DNA from: an uncultured Verrucomicrobiota bacterium
GTDB lineage: Bacteria > Verrucomicrobiota > Kiritimatiellia > CAIQIC01 > Lenti-01
DNA: 64,000 nucleotides
Reading direction: 5' to 3'
Assembly: GCA_937860055.1 (NCBI GenBank)
Contig: CALMBO010000027.1
Coordinates: 1-64,000, forward strand
Part shown: one piece after another, positions 1 to 9,329 of the stretch
How positions within the stretch are numbered: position 1 is the stretch's first letter
Layout: each line of letters opens with the position of its first letter
Translations under genes and position numbers: made by a program
The notes under the pieces: model-generated
The model's database searches: none
What the model saw: the letters and a program-made list of their open reading frames with translations, nothing else
What the model was told of the DNA's origin: nothing

Positions 1-28
1 GCACCAGAAAAGTAATGAGATTCCATAG

Positions 29-1567
<1,539 letters not shown>

Positions 1568-1634
1568 CGGCGAGAAGGGGAGGCGGCCGCCCGGCGAGGG
1601 CGGCCGCGCCATCCCTGGCGCCGTCGGCAGGAAC

Positions 1635-1901
1635 ATGAAGACGCGCCAATTGATCGTCCAATGCGAAGGCGGGCTGCACCTGCGGGTGGCGGCCCAGATC
1701 GTGAAGGCGGCCCAGGGGCACCGCTCCAAGCTGCACGTCACGTGCGAGGGATGTCCGCGGGCCAACGCCTGTTCGATCCTCGAACTGCTCGCGCTCGGCG
1801 TCTCGAAGGGCAAGCCCCTGGAACTGATCGCGGACGGGCCCGACGAAGAAACCGCGCTCCGGGCGATCGCCGGCGTCTTCGAAGGCGGGGCGGGGATTTG
1901 A
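1635..1901 (+). CDS. HPr family phosphocarrier protein
   Basis: 88-residue HPr-fold protein. The active-site histidine is at residue 15 in GGLHLRVAA, where classical HPr has GLHARPA. The regulatory serine position is kept (Ser47 in ACSILELLALGVSKG), followed by the usual lysine-glycine turn. In this family His is phosphorylated by enzyme I or Ser by HPr kinase; the changed ARPA segment (LRVA) and the absence of any PTS gene nearby favour a regulatory over a sugar-transport role, which is inference. AGGAA lies just before ATG 1635. The extra cysteines (CEGCPRANAC) are unusual for HPr. Confidence 0.85.
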   Translation: MKTRQLIVQCEGGLHLRVAAQIVKAAQGHRSKLHVTCEGCPRANACSILELLALGVSKGKPLELIADGPDEETALRAIAGVFEGGAGI

Positions 1902-1994
1902 AGTCCTTTTGACTCCGGCACGGGAAGGCGCCGCATGGGGTTTCTCCATGCCTGCGGAACTCCATTTCCTTAGGCAGGCAGCCGTTGCAAAGTC

Positions 1995-2011
1995 TTTCCA
2001 TTGCGTGGAAA
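1995..2011. repeat. Dispersed palindrome TTTCCA-TTGCG-TGGAAA
   Basis: A perfect 6-bp inverted repeat with 5-bp loop, in the 218-base gap between the HPr gene and the TetR gene. Two longer copies with the same core occur at 28563-28614, so it is a dispersed element and not a local terminator. The rest of the gap (1902-2083) shows no gene. Confidence 0.6.
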
Positions 2012-2083
2012 AACGGGCCGGGGAAACGCAGGAGGCGCCTTCCCGCGCCGGAGGGAGGCCCCGGACGGGGCGGATGTTTCCGC

Positions 2084-2111
2084 TTGCATTTAACTAACTG
2101 ATTAGTTAGAT
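2084..2111 (+). promoter_or_regulatory. Promoter with embedded TetR-type operator
   Basis: A perfect inverted repeat TAACTAA-CTGA-TTAGTTA occupies 2091-2108, immediately before the TetR-family gene, as expected for an autoregulated repressor. It fills the spacer of a promoter-like pair, TTGCAT (2084-2089) and TTAGAT (2106-2111) 16 bp apart, so bound repressor would block RNA polymerase. AT-rich sequence here stands out from the GC-rich surroundings. The whole five-gene efflux operon downstream would be under its control. Confidence 0.7.
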
Positions 2112-2119
2112 TGCGCGGC

Positions 2120-2776
2120 ATGAAGACCAAGCCAGGCAAGGGAAGTCCGGACGTGAGGGCGGGGCTGCTGGACGCGGCGGTCGTGCTTTTCTCGGAGCAG
2201 GGCGTGGCGGGAACCACGGTGGCGGAGATCGCGAAGCGCGCGGGCGTGACCTCCGCCATGGTCCACTACTACTTCAAGACGAAGGACCAGCTGCTGGATG
2301 CCGTGGTCGAGGAGAAGCTCATCGGCCAGTTCATCGCGTTCGTTGCCGGCGCAATCGACCACGGCGAAAACGATCCGGTGGCGCTGGTGGAAAGGCTGGT
2401 GTGGCGCATCGTGGAGGCCTCGGACCGGATGCCCTGGCTGCCGCCCCTGTGGGTGCGGGAGGTCATCAGCGAAGGCGGGGCGCTGCGCGAGAAGCTGATC
2501 GCCCGCGTCGACCTGGGCAAGCAGGAGCGGTTCAAGGCCGGTATCGCGGCCGCCCAGAAGGCGGGACGGGTGAATTCCGCCATCCACCCGCAGCTTCTGT
2601 TCATGTCGATCATCGCCTTGACGATGCTGCCGCTGTCGATGGCGAAGAACTGGGACCGGATTCCGCTGATCGGCCGGGTGAGCAAGCAGGATCTTGGCCG
2701 GCACGTGGTCGCGCTGCTGAAGCACGGGCTGTCCGCCGCGTCCGGACCGGCGAAAGCGAAGGGAAGAAAACCATGA
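2120..2776 (+). CDS. TetR/AcrR family repressor of the efflux operon
   Basis: 218-residue transcriptional regulator. The N-terminal helix-turn-helix is clear: LLDAAVVLFSEQGVAGTTVAEIAKRAGVTSAMVHYYFKTKDQLLDAV (about residues 15-60). The C-terminal ligand domain is variable and I do not place it in a subfamily. The ORF track begins at TTG 2111; ATG 2120 is more likely, although no Shine-Dalgarno sequence precedes it and the promoter -10 is so close that the transcript may be leaderless. Gene order (TetR, HlyD-type adaptor, ABC ATPase, permease) matches the E. coli cecR-ybhGFSR drug-efflux operon. Its stop overlaps the next start (ATGA). Confidence 0.88.
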   Translation: MKTKPGKGSPDVRAGLLDAAVVLFSEQGVAGTTVAEIAKRAGVTSAMVHYYFKTKDQLLDAVVEEKLIGQFIAFVAGAIDHGENDPVALVERLVWRIVEASDRMPWLPPLWVREVISEGGALREKLIARVDLGKQERFKAGIAAAQKAGRVNSAIHPQLLFMSIIALTMLPLSMAKNWDRIPLIGRVSKQDLGRHVVALLKHGLSAASGPAKAKGRKP

Positions 2777-3723
2777 AGACCATTCGTTCGGGTTGGGCCG
2801 CCGGTCTCCTGGCGTTGCTGCTGGCGGGCTGTTCGCGGGAGGCGCGCAGCACCTACCAGGGGTATGTGGAAGGCGAATATGTCCATGTGGCGGCGTCCGA
2901 ACCGGGGCGCCTGGACCTTCTCCTGGCGGCCAAAGGGGAGGACATCGCGGCCGGTGCGCCGCTGTACAGGCTGGAGTCCGTCCATGAGGAGGCCGCCTTG
3001 CGGCAGGCCCGGGAACAGCTGGCCGCGGCGGAGGCCCAGTTGCAGGACATCCAGTCCGGAAAACGGCCCCAGGAGCTGGAAGTCATCGCGGCTCAGCTGG
3101 AGCAGGCCCGGGCGGAGGCCGTGAAATCGGCGGCCGACCTGGCGCGGGACGAGGCGCAATTCGGGACGGGCGGCATCGCGCAGGCGCAGCTGGACCGTTC
3201 GCGCGCCGCGGCCGACGCCTCGGCGGCCCGGGTGCGCGAGCTGGAGCGGCAGTTCGACGTGGCGAAGCTTCCGGCCCGTGAGGACCAGATCAAGGCCCAG
3301 GCCGCGCAGGTGGCGGCGGCGAAGGCGGCCGCGGACCAGATGGAATGGCGGCTGCGGCAGAAAGCGGTGGATGCGCCGGTTGCGGGGCGGGTGTTCGATA
3401 CGCTCTACAAGCCGGGGGAATGGGTGCCGGCGGGGCGTCCGGTGGTGCGCCTGCTGCCGCGCGGGAACGTGAAGATCCGGTTCTTCGTTCCGGAGGCGGC
3501 GCTGGGCGGGTTGTCCGTCGGCCAGGCCCTCGTGGTCCGGTGCGACGGATGCGCCGCGGACATTCCGGCGAGAGTGACCTATGTTTCGACGGAAGCGGAG
3601 TACACGCCGCCCATCATCTACAGCAACGAGACGCGGTCCAAGCTGGTGTTCATGATCGAGGCGCAGCCGCTGGACGGCATGGAGCTGCATCCCGGGCAGC
3701 CGGTGCAGGTGGGTTTCGAATAG
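2773..3723 (+). CDS. HlyD/YbhG-type periplasmic adaptor lipoprotein
   Basis: 316-residue membrane-fusion protein linking the inner-membrane ABC pump to the outer-membrane factor encoded downstream. It has a lipoprotein signal ending LLALLLAGC, a first biotinyl-lipoyl half (YVEGEYVHVAASEPGRL), a long helical hairpin rich in Ala/Glu/Gln (about residues 75-205), then the second lipoyl half (DAPVAGRVFDTLYKPGEWV) and a beta-barrel domain. ATG 2773 overlaps the tetR stop by ATGA, deciding the start against the much longer ORF-track version. Closest described relative by layout is E. coli YbhG. Confidence 0.88.
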   Translation: MKTIRSGWAAGLLALLLAGCSREARSTYQGYVEGEYVHVAASEPGRLDLLLAAKGEDIAAGAPLYRLESVHEEAALRQAREQLAAAEAQLQDIQSGKRPQELEVIAAQLEQARAEAVKSAADLARDEAQFGTGGIAQAQLDRSRAAADASAARVRELERQFDVAKLPAREDQIKAQAAQVAAAKAAADQMEWRLRQKAVDAPVAGRVFDTLYKPGEWVPAGRPVVRLLPRGNVKIRFFVPEAALGGLSVGQALVVRCDGCAADIPARVTYVSTEAEYTPPIIYSNETRSKLVFMIEAQPLDGMELHPGQPVQVGFE

Positions 3724-3740
3724 GCGGGGATCCGGCGGGT

Positions 3741-4676
3741 ATGAGCGGCGAACAGGCCATCGATGTCCGGGACCTGAACAAGCATTTCGGCGACAAGCAC
3801 GTCGTCCGGAACGTCTCGCTGCAGGTGAGGCGCGGCGAAATCTTCGGGTTCCTCGGGCCGAACGGCAGCGGCAAGACCACGACGATCCGCATGATGTGCG
3901 GCCTGCTGACGCCGGATTCGGGGAGCGGGACGTGCCTGGGCTTCGACATCCTCCGCGAGAGCTCGCAGATCAAGCGCCAGGTGGGCTACATGACGCAGAG
4001 GTTCTCGTATTGGGACGACCTGACGATCCGCGAAAACCTGGATTTCGTGGCGCGGATGTATGGAATGAAGCATCGGCGGAAGCGGGTCGAGGCCACGCTG
4101 GAGGAGCTGGGGCTGACGGAGCGGGCGAACCAGCTGACCGGCGCGCTGTCGGGCGGGTGGAAGCAGCGGCTGGCGCTGGCGGCCTGCATGCTGCACCAGC
4201 CGAAGGTGCTGCTGCTGGACGAGCCGACGGCGGGCGTGGACCCCTCCGCGCGGCGCGATTTCTGGGAAGAGCTGCACCGGCTTTCGGCGAGGGGCATTTC
4301 GGTGCTGGTGAGCACGCACTACATGGATGAGGCGGAGCGGTGCCACAAGCTGGCCTACATCGCCTATGGCGAGCTGCTGGCGCGGGGGACGGCGCAGGAA
4401 GTGACCGCCGCCCAGGGGTTGAGCACGTGGATGGTCCACGGCGAAGCCCTGGGCGCGCTGTCCGAGGCGTTGAGGGGGCGTTCCGGCGTGGACCAGACCG
4501 TCCTGTTCGGCGCGACGCTGCACGTGAGCGGAAAGGACGGGGCGGCGCTGGAGCGGACGCTCCGCGAAGCGACGGCCGGAACGGATTGCCGCCTGGAACG
4601 GACGGATACGGGGCTGGAAGATGTCTTCATCCACCTGATGAACCACGCCGTCGACCGCACGGGGTTCCGGAAATGA
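3741..4676 (+). CDS. ABC exporter ATPase (YbhF-like, single domain)
   Basis: 311-residue nucleotide-binding subunit of the efflux pump. Walker A GPNGSGKTT (about residues 38-46), Q-loop MTQRFSYWDDLT, signature SGGWKQRLALA, Walker B LLLDEPTAGVDP and switch histidine VSTHYMDEAERC are all intact. The last 80 residues form the small C-terminal domain usual in ABC-2 exporters. E. coli YbhF carries two such ATPase domains; this protein has one, so it would work as a homodimer. Starts 17 bases after the adaptor gene and its stop overlaps the permease start. Confidence 0.92.
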   Translation: MSGEQAIDVRDLNKHFGDKHVVRNVSLQVRRGEIFGFLGPNGSGKTTTIRMMCGLLTPDSGSGTCLGFDILRESSQIKRQVGYMTQRFSYWDDLTIRENLDFVARMYGMKHRRKRVEATLEELGLTERANQLTGALSGGWKQRLALAACMLHQPKVLLLDEPTAGVDPSARRDFWEELHRLSARGISVLVSTHYMDEAERCHKLAYIAYGELLARGTAQEVTAAQGLSTWMVHGEALGALSEALRGRSGVDQTVLFGATLHVSGKDGAALERTLREATAGTDCRLERTDTGLEDVFIHLMNHAVDRTGFRK

Positions 4677-5815
4677 AAGCCATCGGAACTTTCTCGTTTT
4701 CCCGCTGGTGGGCGATGGTCCTGAAGGAATTCCTGCAGCTCAAGCGCGACCGCCTCACCTTCGGCATGGTGATCGGAATCCCGCTCGTGCAGCTGGCCTT
4801 GTTCGGCTATGCCATCAACACGGATCCGAAGCACATGCCCACGGCGATCATCGCCGCCGACCGCAGCGAGTTCACCCGCTCGTTCATCGCCGCGCTGGAA
4901 AGGTCCGAATACTTCCGGATCATCGGCGAACTGCCGGATGAAAGGGCCGGACGGCGGGCGTTGGCGCGGGGCGAGGCCATGTTTGTCCTGAACATACCGG
5001 CCGGCTTCACGCGGGACCTGCTCCGGGGCGACCGTCCTGCGCTGCTGGTCGAGGCGGACGCCACGGATCCGGTGGCCACCGGCACGGCGCTGGGGTCGGT
5101 CGAGCAGATCGCCCGCTCGGTGGTCCGCAAGGATGCCGGGGGGGCGCTGTCCTATCTGGCGGCGGGCGAGGCGCCCTTCGGCGTCCATGTGCACCGCCTG
5201 TACAATCCGGAAGCGAACAGCCGGAACAACATCGTGCCGGGGTTGATGGGCGTGATCCTGACCCTGATGATGGTGCTGATGACGGGCCTGGCGATGACGC
5301 GGGAGCGCGAGCGGGGGACGATGGAGAACATGCTGGCCATGCCGGTGCGGCCGTTCGAGGTCATGGCGGGGAAGGTTGTGCCGTACATCGCCATCGGGCT
5401 GGTCCAGATCACGCTGATCCTGCTGGTGGCGGTCTTCGTGTTCCGGGTGCCGTTCATGGGCAACCTGGTTTCACTGTACCTGGCCGCGCTGCTGTTCGTG
5501 GCCGCGAACCTGACGGTGGGCATCATGCTGTCGTCGCTGGCGAAGAACCAGCTGCAGGCGATGCAGATGACGGTCTTCTACTTCCTGCCGAATCTGCTGC
5601 TGTCGGGGTTCATGTTCCCGTTCCAAGGCATGCCGGGGTGGGCGCAGTGCATCGGCAACGTGCTGCCGCTGACCCATTTCAACCGGCTGGTGAGGGGTCT
5701 GTTCCTCAAGGGCAGCGAGTGGTGGGATCTTTGGCCGAGCATCTGGCCGCTGATGGTGTTCACGGCGGTGGTCATGGCGATCGCGGTGAAGTTCTACCGC
5801 AAGACACTGGATTGA
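4673..5815 (+). CDS. ABC-2 type permease (YbhR/YhhJ-like)
   Basis: 380-residue inner-membrane subunit. One transmembrane helix near the N terminus (LTFGMVIGIPLVQLALFGYAI) is followed by a large periplasmic loop of about 150 residues, then five helices from about residue 200, with the family motif TRERERGTMENMLAMPVRPFEVMAGK between them. This is the ABC2_membrane_3 layout. ATG 4673 overlaps the ATPase stop (ATGA). E. coli has two permease genes (ybhS, ybhR); only one is present here, so it presumably homodimerises. Confidence 0.9.
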   Translation: MKAIGTFSFSRWWAMVLKEFLQLKRDRLTFGMVIGIPLVQLALFGYAINTDPKHMPTAIIAADRSEFTRSFIAALERSEYFRIIGELPDERAGRRALARGEAMFVLNIPAGFTRDLLRGDRPALLVEADATDPVATGTALGSVEQIARSVVRKDAGGALSYLAAGEAPFGVHVHRLYNPEANSRNNIVPGLMGVILTLMMVLMTGLAMTRERERGTMENMLAMPVRPFEVMAGKVVPYIAIGLVQITLILLVAVFVFRVPFMGNLVSLYLAALLFVAANLTVGIMLSSLAKNQLQAMQMTVFYFLPNLLLSGFMFPFQGMPGWAQCIGNVLPLTHFNRLVRGLFLKGSEWWDLWPSIWPLMVFTAVVMAIAVKFYRKTLD

Positions 5816-5824
5816 GAGGGCGCG

Positions 5825-7300
5825 ATGAAGAATTGGACAACCCTTGCGGCCTTTTCCGGCGCGTTGGCGGCGCTGGCCGGTTGCGCGACCGGGCCGGACT
5901 TTCCGGCGCCTTCCCCGCCCCGAACCACTTCCTGCGGGGAGGCGGTGGAGGAGAGGACGGTGGAGGCGCGCGGTCCCGGCGGCGTCTCGCAGAAGTTCGA
6001 TGCGAAGACGGACATTCCGGCGCAGTGGTGGGAGCTGTTCCGGTGCGAAGCGCTCGATGCTTCGGTGCGCGAGGCGCTGGAGAGCAGCCCGACGATGGCG
6101 CAGGCGGCGGCGCGGCTCCGGCAGGCGCAGGAGGAATACAACGCCCAGGCCGGATCCACGCGGTATCCGGCGGTGGATGCGGGGCTTTTGGCCAAACGCC
6201 AGAAGGTGAATCCGGAGGCGATGGGCATGGAAAACGCGCCGGTGCCCGATCCGTTCGCCGTCTACCATGCGTCGATCTCCGTCTCCTATGCCTTCGACCT
6301 GTTCGGGAAGGACCGGCGCGTGCTGGAGGGATTGAAGGCCCAGGTGGACCGGCGAGAATACGAACTGGAGGCGGCGCGGCAGACGCTTGCGGCGAACGTC
6401 GTGCTGACGGGCATCCGGCAGGCGGAGCTGGAGCGGCAGCTTGCGCTGGCGCAGGACATCGTGTCCGCCCGGGCGGAACAGATGGAGATTGCGAGGAAGC
6501 GCGAGGAAGCCGGCGGCATTTCGATCCAGGACCTTGAACGCCAGGGGATGTGGCTGGAGCAGGCCAGGGCGGCGCTGCCCGCGCTGGAAAAACAGCACCG
6601 GCAGGTCCTGCGCCAAATGGCGGTCTACCGGGGGCGCGAGCCTGCCGAGGCGGCGGGGGAGCCGCTGGAGCTGGATGCGCTGCATTTGCCCGGAGAGCTG
6701 CCGGCGGGCCTTCCGTCGGAAGTGGCCCGGCAGCGGCCGGACATCCGCGCGGCGGAAGCGGTTTGGCGCCGGGCCTGCGCGAACGTGGGCGTGGCGACGG
6801 CGAACCTGTACCCGCAGTTCACGCTGACCGCGAACCTGGGCTCGCAGGAGACCGATGTCGGCGACCTGCTGTCGGCCGCGAACGTATGGAGCATCGGGGG
6901 CGAACTGATGCAACCGATTTTCCACGGCGGGGCGTTGCGGGCCCGGAAGCGCGCAGCGGTGGCCGCCTACGACGAGGCCGCCGCCGCCTATCGCGAGACC
7001 GTGCTGCGGGGGCTGCAAGAGGTGGCCGACGCCTTGCAGGCGGTGGAAGCCGACGCGCGGACGTTGCAGGCGCGCGCAGCGGCCGCGGACCACGCCCGGG
7101 CGGCGAGGGAGATCGCCGAGAGGCAGGTCGAAGCCGGCGGACTCAGCCGGGCGGCGGCGCTGGAGGAGCGCATCCGGCAGTTGCAGGCGGAAGGCGAGCG
7201 CGTGCAGGCGCAGGCCGCGCGATATGCCGACACCGCGGCGCTGTTCCATGCGCTGGGCGGCGGATGGTGGAATGCGGGAAAAGGCGAAACGCCGGAATAG
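5825..7300 (+). CDS. NodT/OprM-type outer-membrane efflux lipoprotein
   Basis: 491-residue TolC-like outer-membrane factor, the last gene of the efflux operon, 9 bases after the permease. Lipobox LAALAGC gives a lipid-anchored N terminus. Two outer-membrane-efflux repeats are visible, each with paired long helices and a beta segment: VSYAFDLFGKDRRVLEGLKAQ and the second around ANLGSQETDVGDLL...LMQPIFHGGALRARKRAA. LPAGLPSEVARQRPDIRAAEAVW is the hallmark of the NodT subfamily. Together with the adaptor and ABC pump it forms a complete tripartite exporter, which the E. coli ybh operon lacks because that relies on unlinked TolC. Confidence 0.92.
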   Translation: MKNWTTLAAFSGALAALAGCATGPDFPAPSPPRTTSCGEAVEERTVEARGPGGVSQKFDAKTDIPAQWWELFRCEALDASVREALESSPTMAQAAARLRQAQEEYNAQAGSTRYPAVDAGLLAKRQKVNPEAMGMENAPVPDPFAVYHASISVSYAFDLFGKDRRVLEGLKAQVDRREYELEAARQTLAANVVLTGIRQAELERQLALAQDIVSARAEQMEIARKREEAGGISIQDLERQGMWLEQARAALPALEKQHRQVLRQMAVYRGREPAEAAGEPLELDALHLPGELPAGLPSEVARQRPDIRAAEAVWRRACANVGVATANLYPQFTLTANLGSQETDVGDLLSAANVWSIGGELMQPIFHGGALRARKRAAVAAYDEAAAAYRETVLRGLQEVADALQAVEADARTLQARAAAADHARAAREIAERQVEAGGLSRAAALEERIRQLQAEGERVQAQAARYADTAALFHALGGGWWNAGKGETPE

Positions 7301-7308
7301 CGTTGCGC

Positions 7309-7471
7309 GCCGGGTGGGGGCACCCGGCCCACAAAAATGGTGGCGGCGGCAATCCCAACCATGCCCTGGAGCGGATGTATATTCTGCAGCCGTTCATTCT
7401 AGCGGTTGAATTTCGGGTTGTAGGCCCGGTCCCCTGACCGGGCGGGATTTCGCCGGGTGGGGGCACCCGGC
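7309..7471. repeat. Cluster of three REP-like palindromes
   Basis: The 193-base gap between the convergent efflux and exporter genes holds three perfect 20-bp hairpins: GCCGGGTG-GGGG-CACCCGGC at 7309-7328 and again, identical, at 7452-7471, and GCCCGGTC-CCCT-GACCGGGC at 7424-7443. The shared context (CGCCGGGTGGGGGCACCCGGCC) marks the outer two as copies of one element. They may terminate transcription from both sides but lack U-tracts. No gene is seen in the gap. Confidence 0.7.
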
Positions 7472-7493
7472 CTGCAGCAAATCCGGAAATGCC

Positions 7494-9329
7494 CTAGAAC
7501 TTCGCGCTGGCGACCAGTTCGGCATAGCGCCCGTTGCGCGTCAGCAGTTGCTCGTGATTGCCCGATTCGACGAGGCGGCCTTCTTCCAGCACGAGGATCA
7601 GGTCGGCATGGCGGATGGTGGAGAGGCGATGGGCGATGATGAAGGCTGTGCGGCCCTCCATCAGCTTCTCGAAGCTTTCCTGGATGGCGCGTTCGGTTTC
7701 GGAGTCCACCGAGCTGGTGGCTTCGTCCAGGATGACGATGCGGGGATCCTTCAGGATCATGCGGGCGATGGAGAGCCGCTGGCGCTGGCCGCCGGAAAGC
7801 TTGATGCCGCGCTCGCCGACCTGGCTTTCGTAGCGCTCGGGGAGGGACTCGATGAACGAGTCGATGCTGGCGAAGCGCGCGGCGTCGCGGATGCGGACGG
7901 GATCGATCTGGCGGCGGGCGAAGGCGATGTTCTGCGCGACGGTGCCATGGAAGAGGAAGGTTTCCTGGAAGACGATGCCGATGGCCTGCCGGAGCGATTC
8001 CAGGCGGACGTCCCGGATGGGCTCGCCGTCGATCAGGATGCGGCCTTGCTGCGGCTCGTAGAAGCGCGGCAGCAGGGAGACGAGGGTGGTTTTTCCGGAG
8101 CCGGTGGAGCCGACGATGGCGATCTTGCTGCCGGCGGGGGCGGTGAAGGAGATGTCGTGCAGGACGGGGCGGTCGGGCTTGTAGCCGAAGGTCACGTGCT
8201 CGAACCGCACCTCGCCGCGCTCGAAGCGGACGGCCTTGGCGCCGGGGCTTTCCCGGACTTCGGGCGGGAGGTCGAGGAATTCGAACACCCGCTGGGAAGC
8301 GGCCAGGCCGCGCTGGATGGTATCGTAGAAGCCGACGAGCTGGTGGATGGGATCGAAGAACCGGCCCATCAGCGGGATGAACGCCAGCACGGTGCCGAGG
8401 GTGACGTTTCCCCAGCCGAGGATGACCATTGCGCCGCCGCCGACCCCGATCAGGAGCATGGCGACATCGCGGGTGCCATAGAGGATCTGGTGGTTGAGGC
8501 TGAAGACGCGCATGGCCTTGTGGACGAGGCGGACCTGGGCGAGGTTGGTGCGCAGGTAGGCGCGGCGGGCGGTGGGTTCGCGCTCGAAGGCCTTGATTTC
8601 GCGGATGCCGGCGATGTTTTCCTGGATGGTGGCGCCGATGACGGACTGCTGTTCGCGCATGTCGTGGTAGATCGGCCGCAGGTGCTTGCGGACGCGCTGG
8701 ACGGCCGCGAAGACGACGGGGATGGGGAGGAGGGTGGCCAAAAAGAGCGCCGGGCTCATGCCGATCATGATCAGGGGGACGGTGACGAGATGGGTCGAGG
8801 CGTAGAGCAGGACATAGGAATCGCGCAGCATCTGCTCCATCTGGTCGGTGTCGCCGACGGCGCGGGTCATGATGGCGCCGGTGCGCTCCGCATCGAAATA
8901 GGAGACGGGCAGCTCGTGGAGGTGCTCGTTGACCCGGTGCTTCACGTCGAGCATGATGCGCTGGCAGACGCGCGTGCCCAGCCGCCACATATGCACGCCG
9001 ATGGCGTTGGCGATCATGATCAGCGCGAACAAGGCGGCCAGATAGGCGGCGGATCCCAGCAACCTGGCGCGGACATCGGGCAGATAAGGCGCCAGGTCGA
9101 AGGCGCGGCCGAAGAACGAAAACGAGCTGCCGCGCACCACGCCGTCGACATACCAGGCGAGGCTGGCGGCCGGGATCAAATTCAGCACCGAGTTCAGGAA
9201 GTAGAACAGGTAGACCGCGATCAACTGCCGGCGGTAGGGGCGGACGAAGGTGAACGCCCGGCGGAGCAGGCGGAAATCCGTGCGTGTTTTCCCGGCGGCG
9301 GGCGGAGGCGGACCGCTAGGCGGTTTCAT
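7494..9329 (-). CDS. MsbA-like ABC exporter (fused membrane and ATPase domains)
   Basis: 611-residue half-transporter. The N-terminal 340 residues form a type-1 exporter membrane domain with six helices (first: QLIAVYLFYFLNSVLNLIPAAS). The ATPase has Walker A GSTGSGKTT, signature LSGGQRQRLSIAR, Walker B VILDEATSSVDSE and H-loop IAHRLSTIRHADLI. The family exports lipids, lipid A precursors or drugs as homodimers; the substrate is not readable here. Its start overlaps the end of the upstream epimerase gene by 14 bases, so the two are co-transcribed, which suggests but does not prove a role in exporting a glycoconjugate. Confidence 0.93.
   Translation of the reverse strand: MKPPSGPPPPAAGKTRTDFRLLRRAFTFVRPYRRQLIAVYLFYFLNSVLNLIPAASLAWYVDGVVRGSSFSFFGRAFDLAPYLPDVRARLLGSAAYLAALFALIMIANAIGVHMWRLGTRVCQRIMLDVKHRVNEHLHELPVSYFDAERTGAIMTRAVGDTDQMEQMLRDSYVLLYASTHLVTVPLIMIGMSPALFLATLLPIPVVFAAVQRVRKHLRPIYHDMREQQSVIGATIQENIAGIREIKAFEREPTARRAYLRTNLAQVRLVHKAMRVFSLNHQILYGTRDVAMLLIGVGGGAMVILGWGNVTLGTVLAFIPLMGRFFDPIHQLVGFYDTIQRGLAASQRVFEFLDLPPEVRESPGAKAVRFERGEVRFEHVTFGYKPDRPVLHDISFTAPAGSKIAIVGSTGSGKTTLVSLLPRFYEPQQGRILIDGEPIRDVRLESLRQAIGIVFQETFLFHGTVAQNIAFARRQIDPVRIRDAARFASIDSFIESLPERYESQVGERGIKLSGGQRQRLSIARMILKDPRIVILDEATSSVDSETERAIQESFEKLMEGRTAFIIAHRLSTIRHADLILVLEEGRLVESGNHEQLLTRNGRYAELVASAKF

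Noticed and set aside
5471-7249. 592-residue minus-strand ORF over the outer-membrane factor gene
   Set aside because: Shadow of the NodT-type gene; no recognisable motif.
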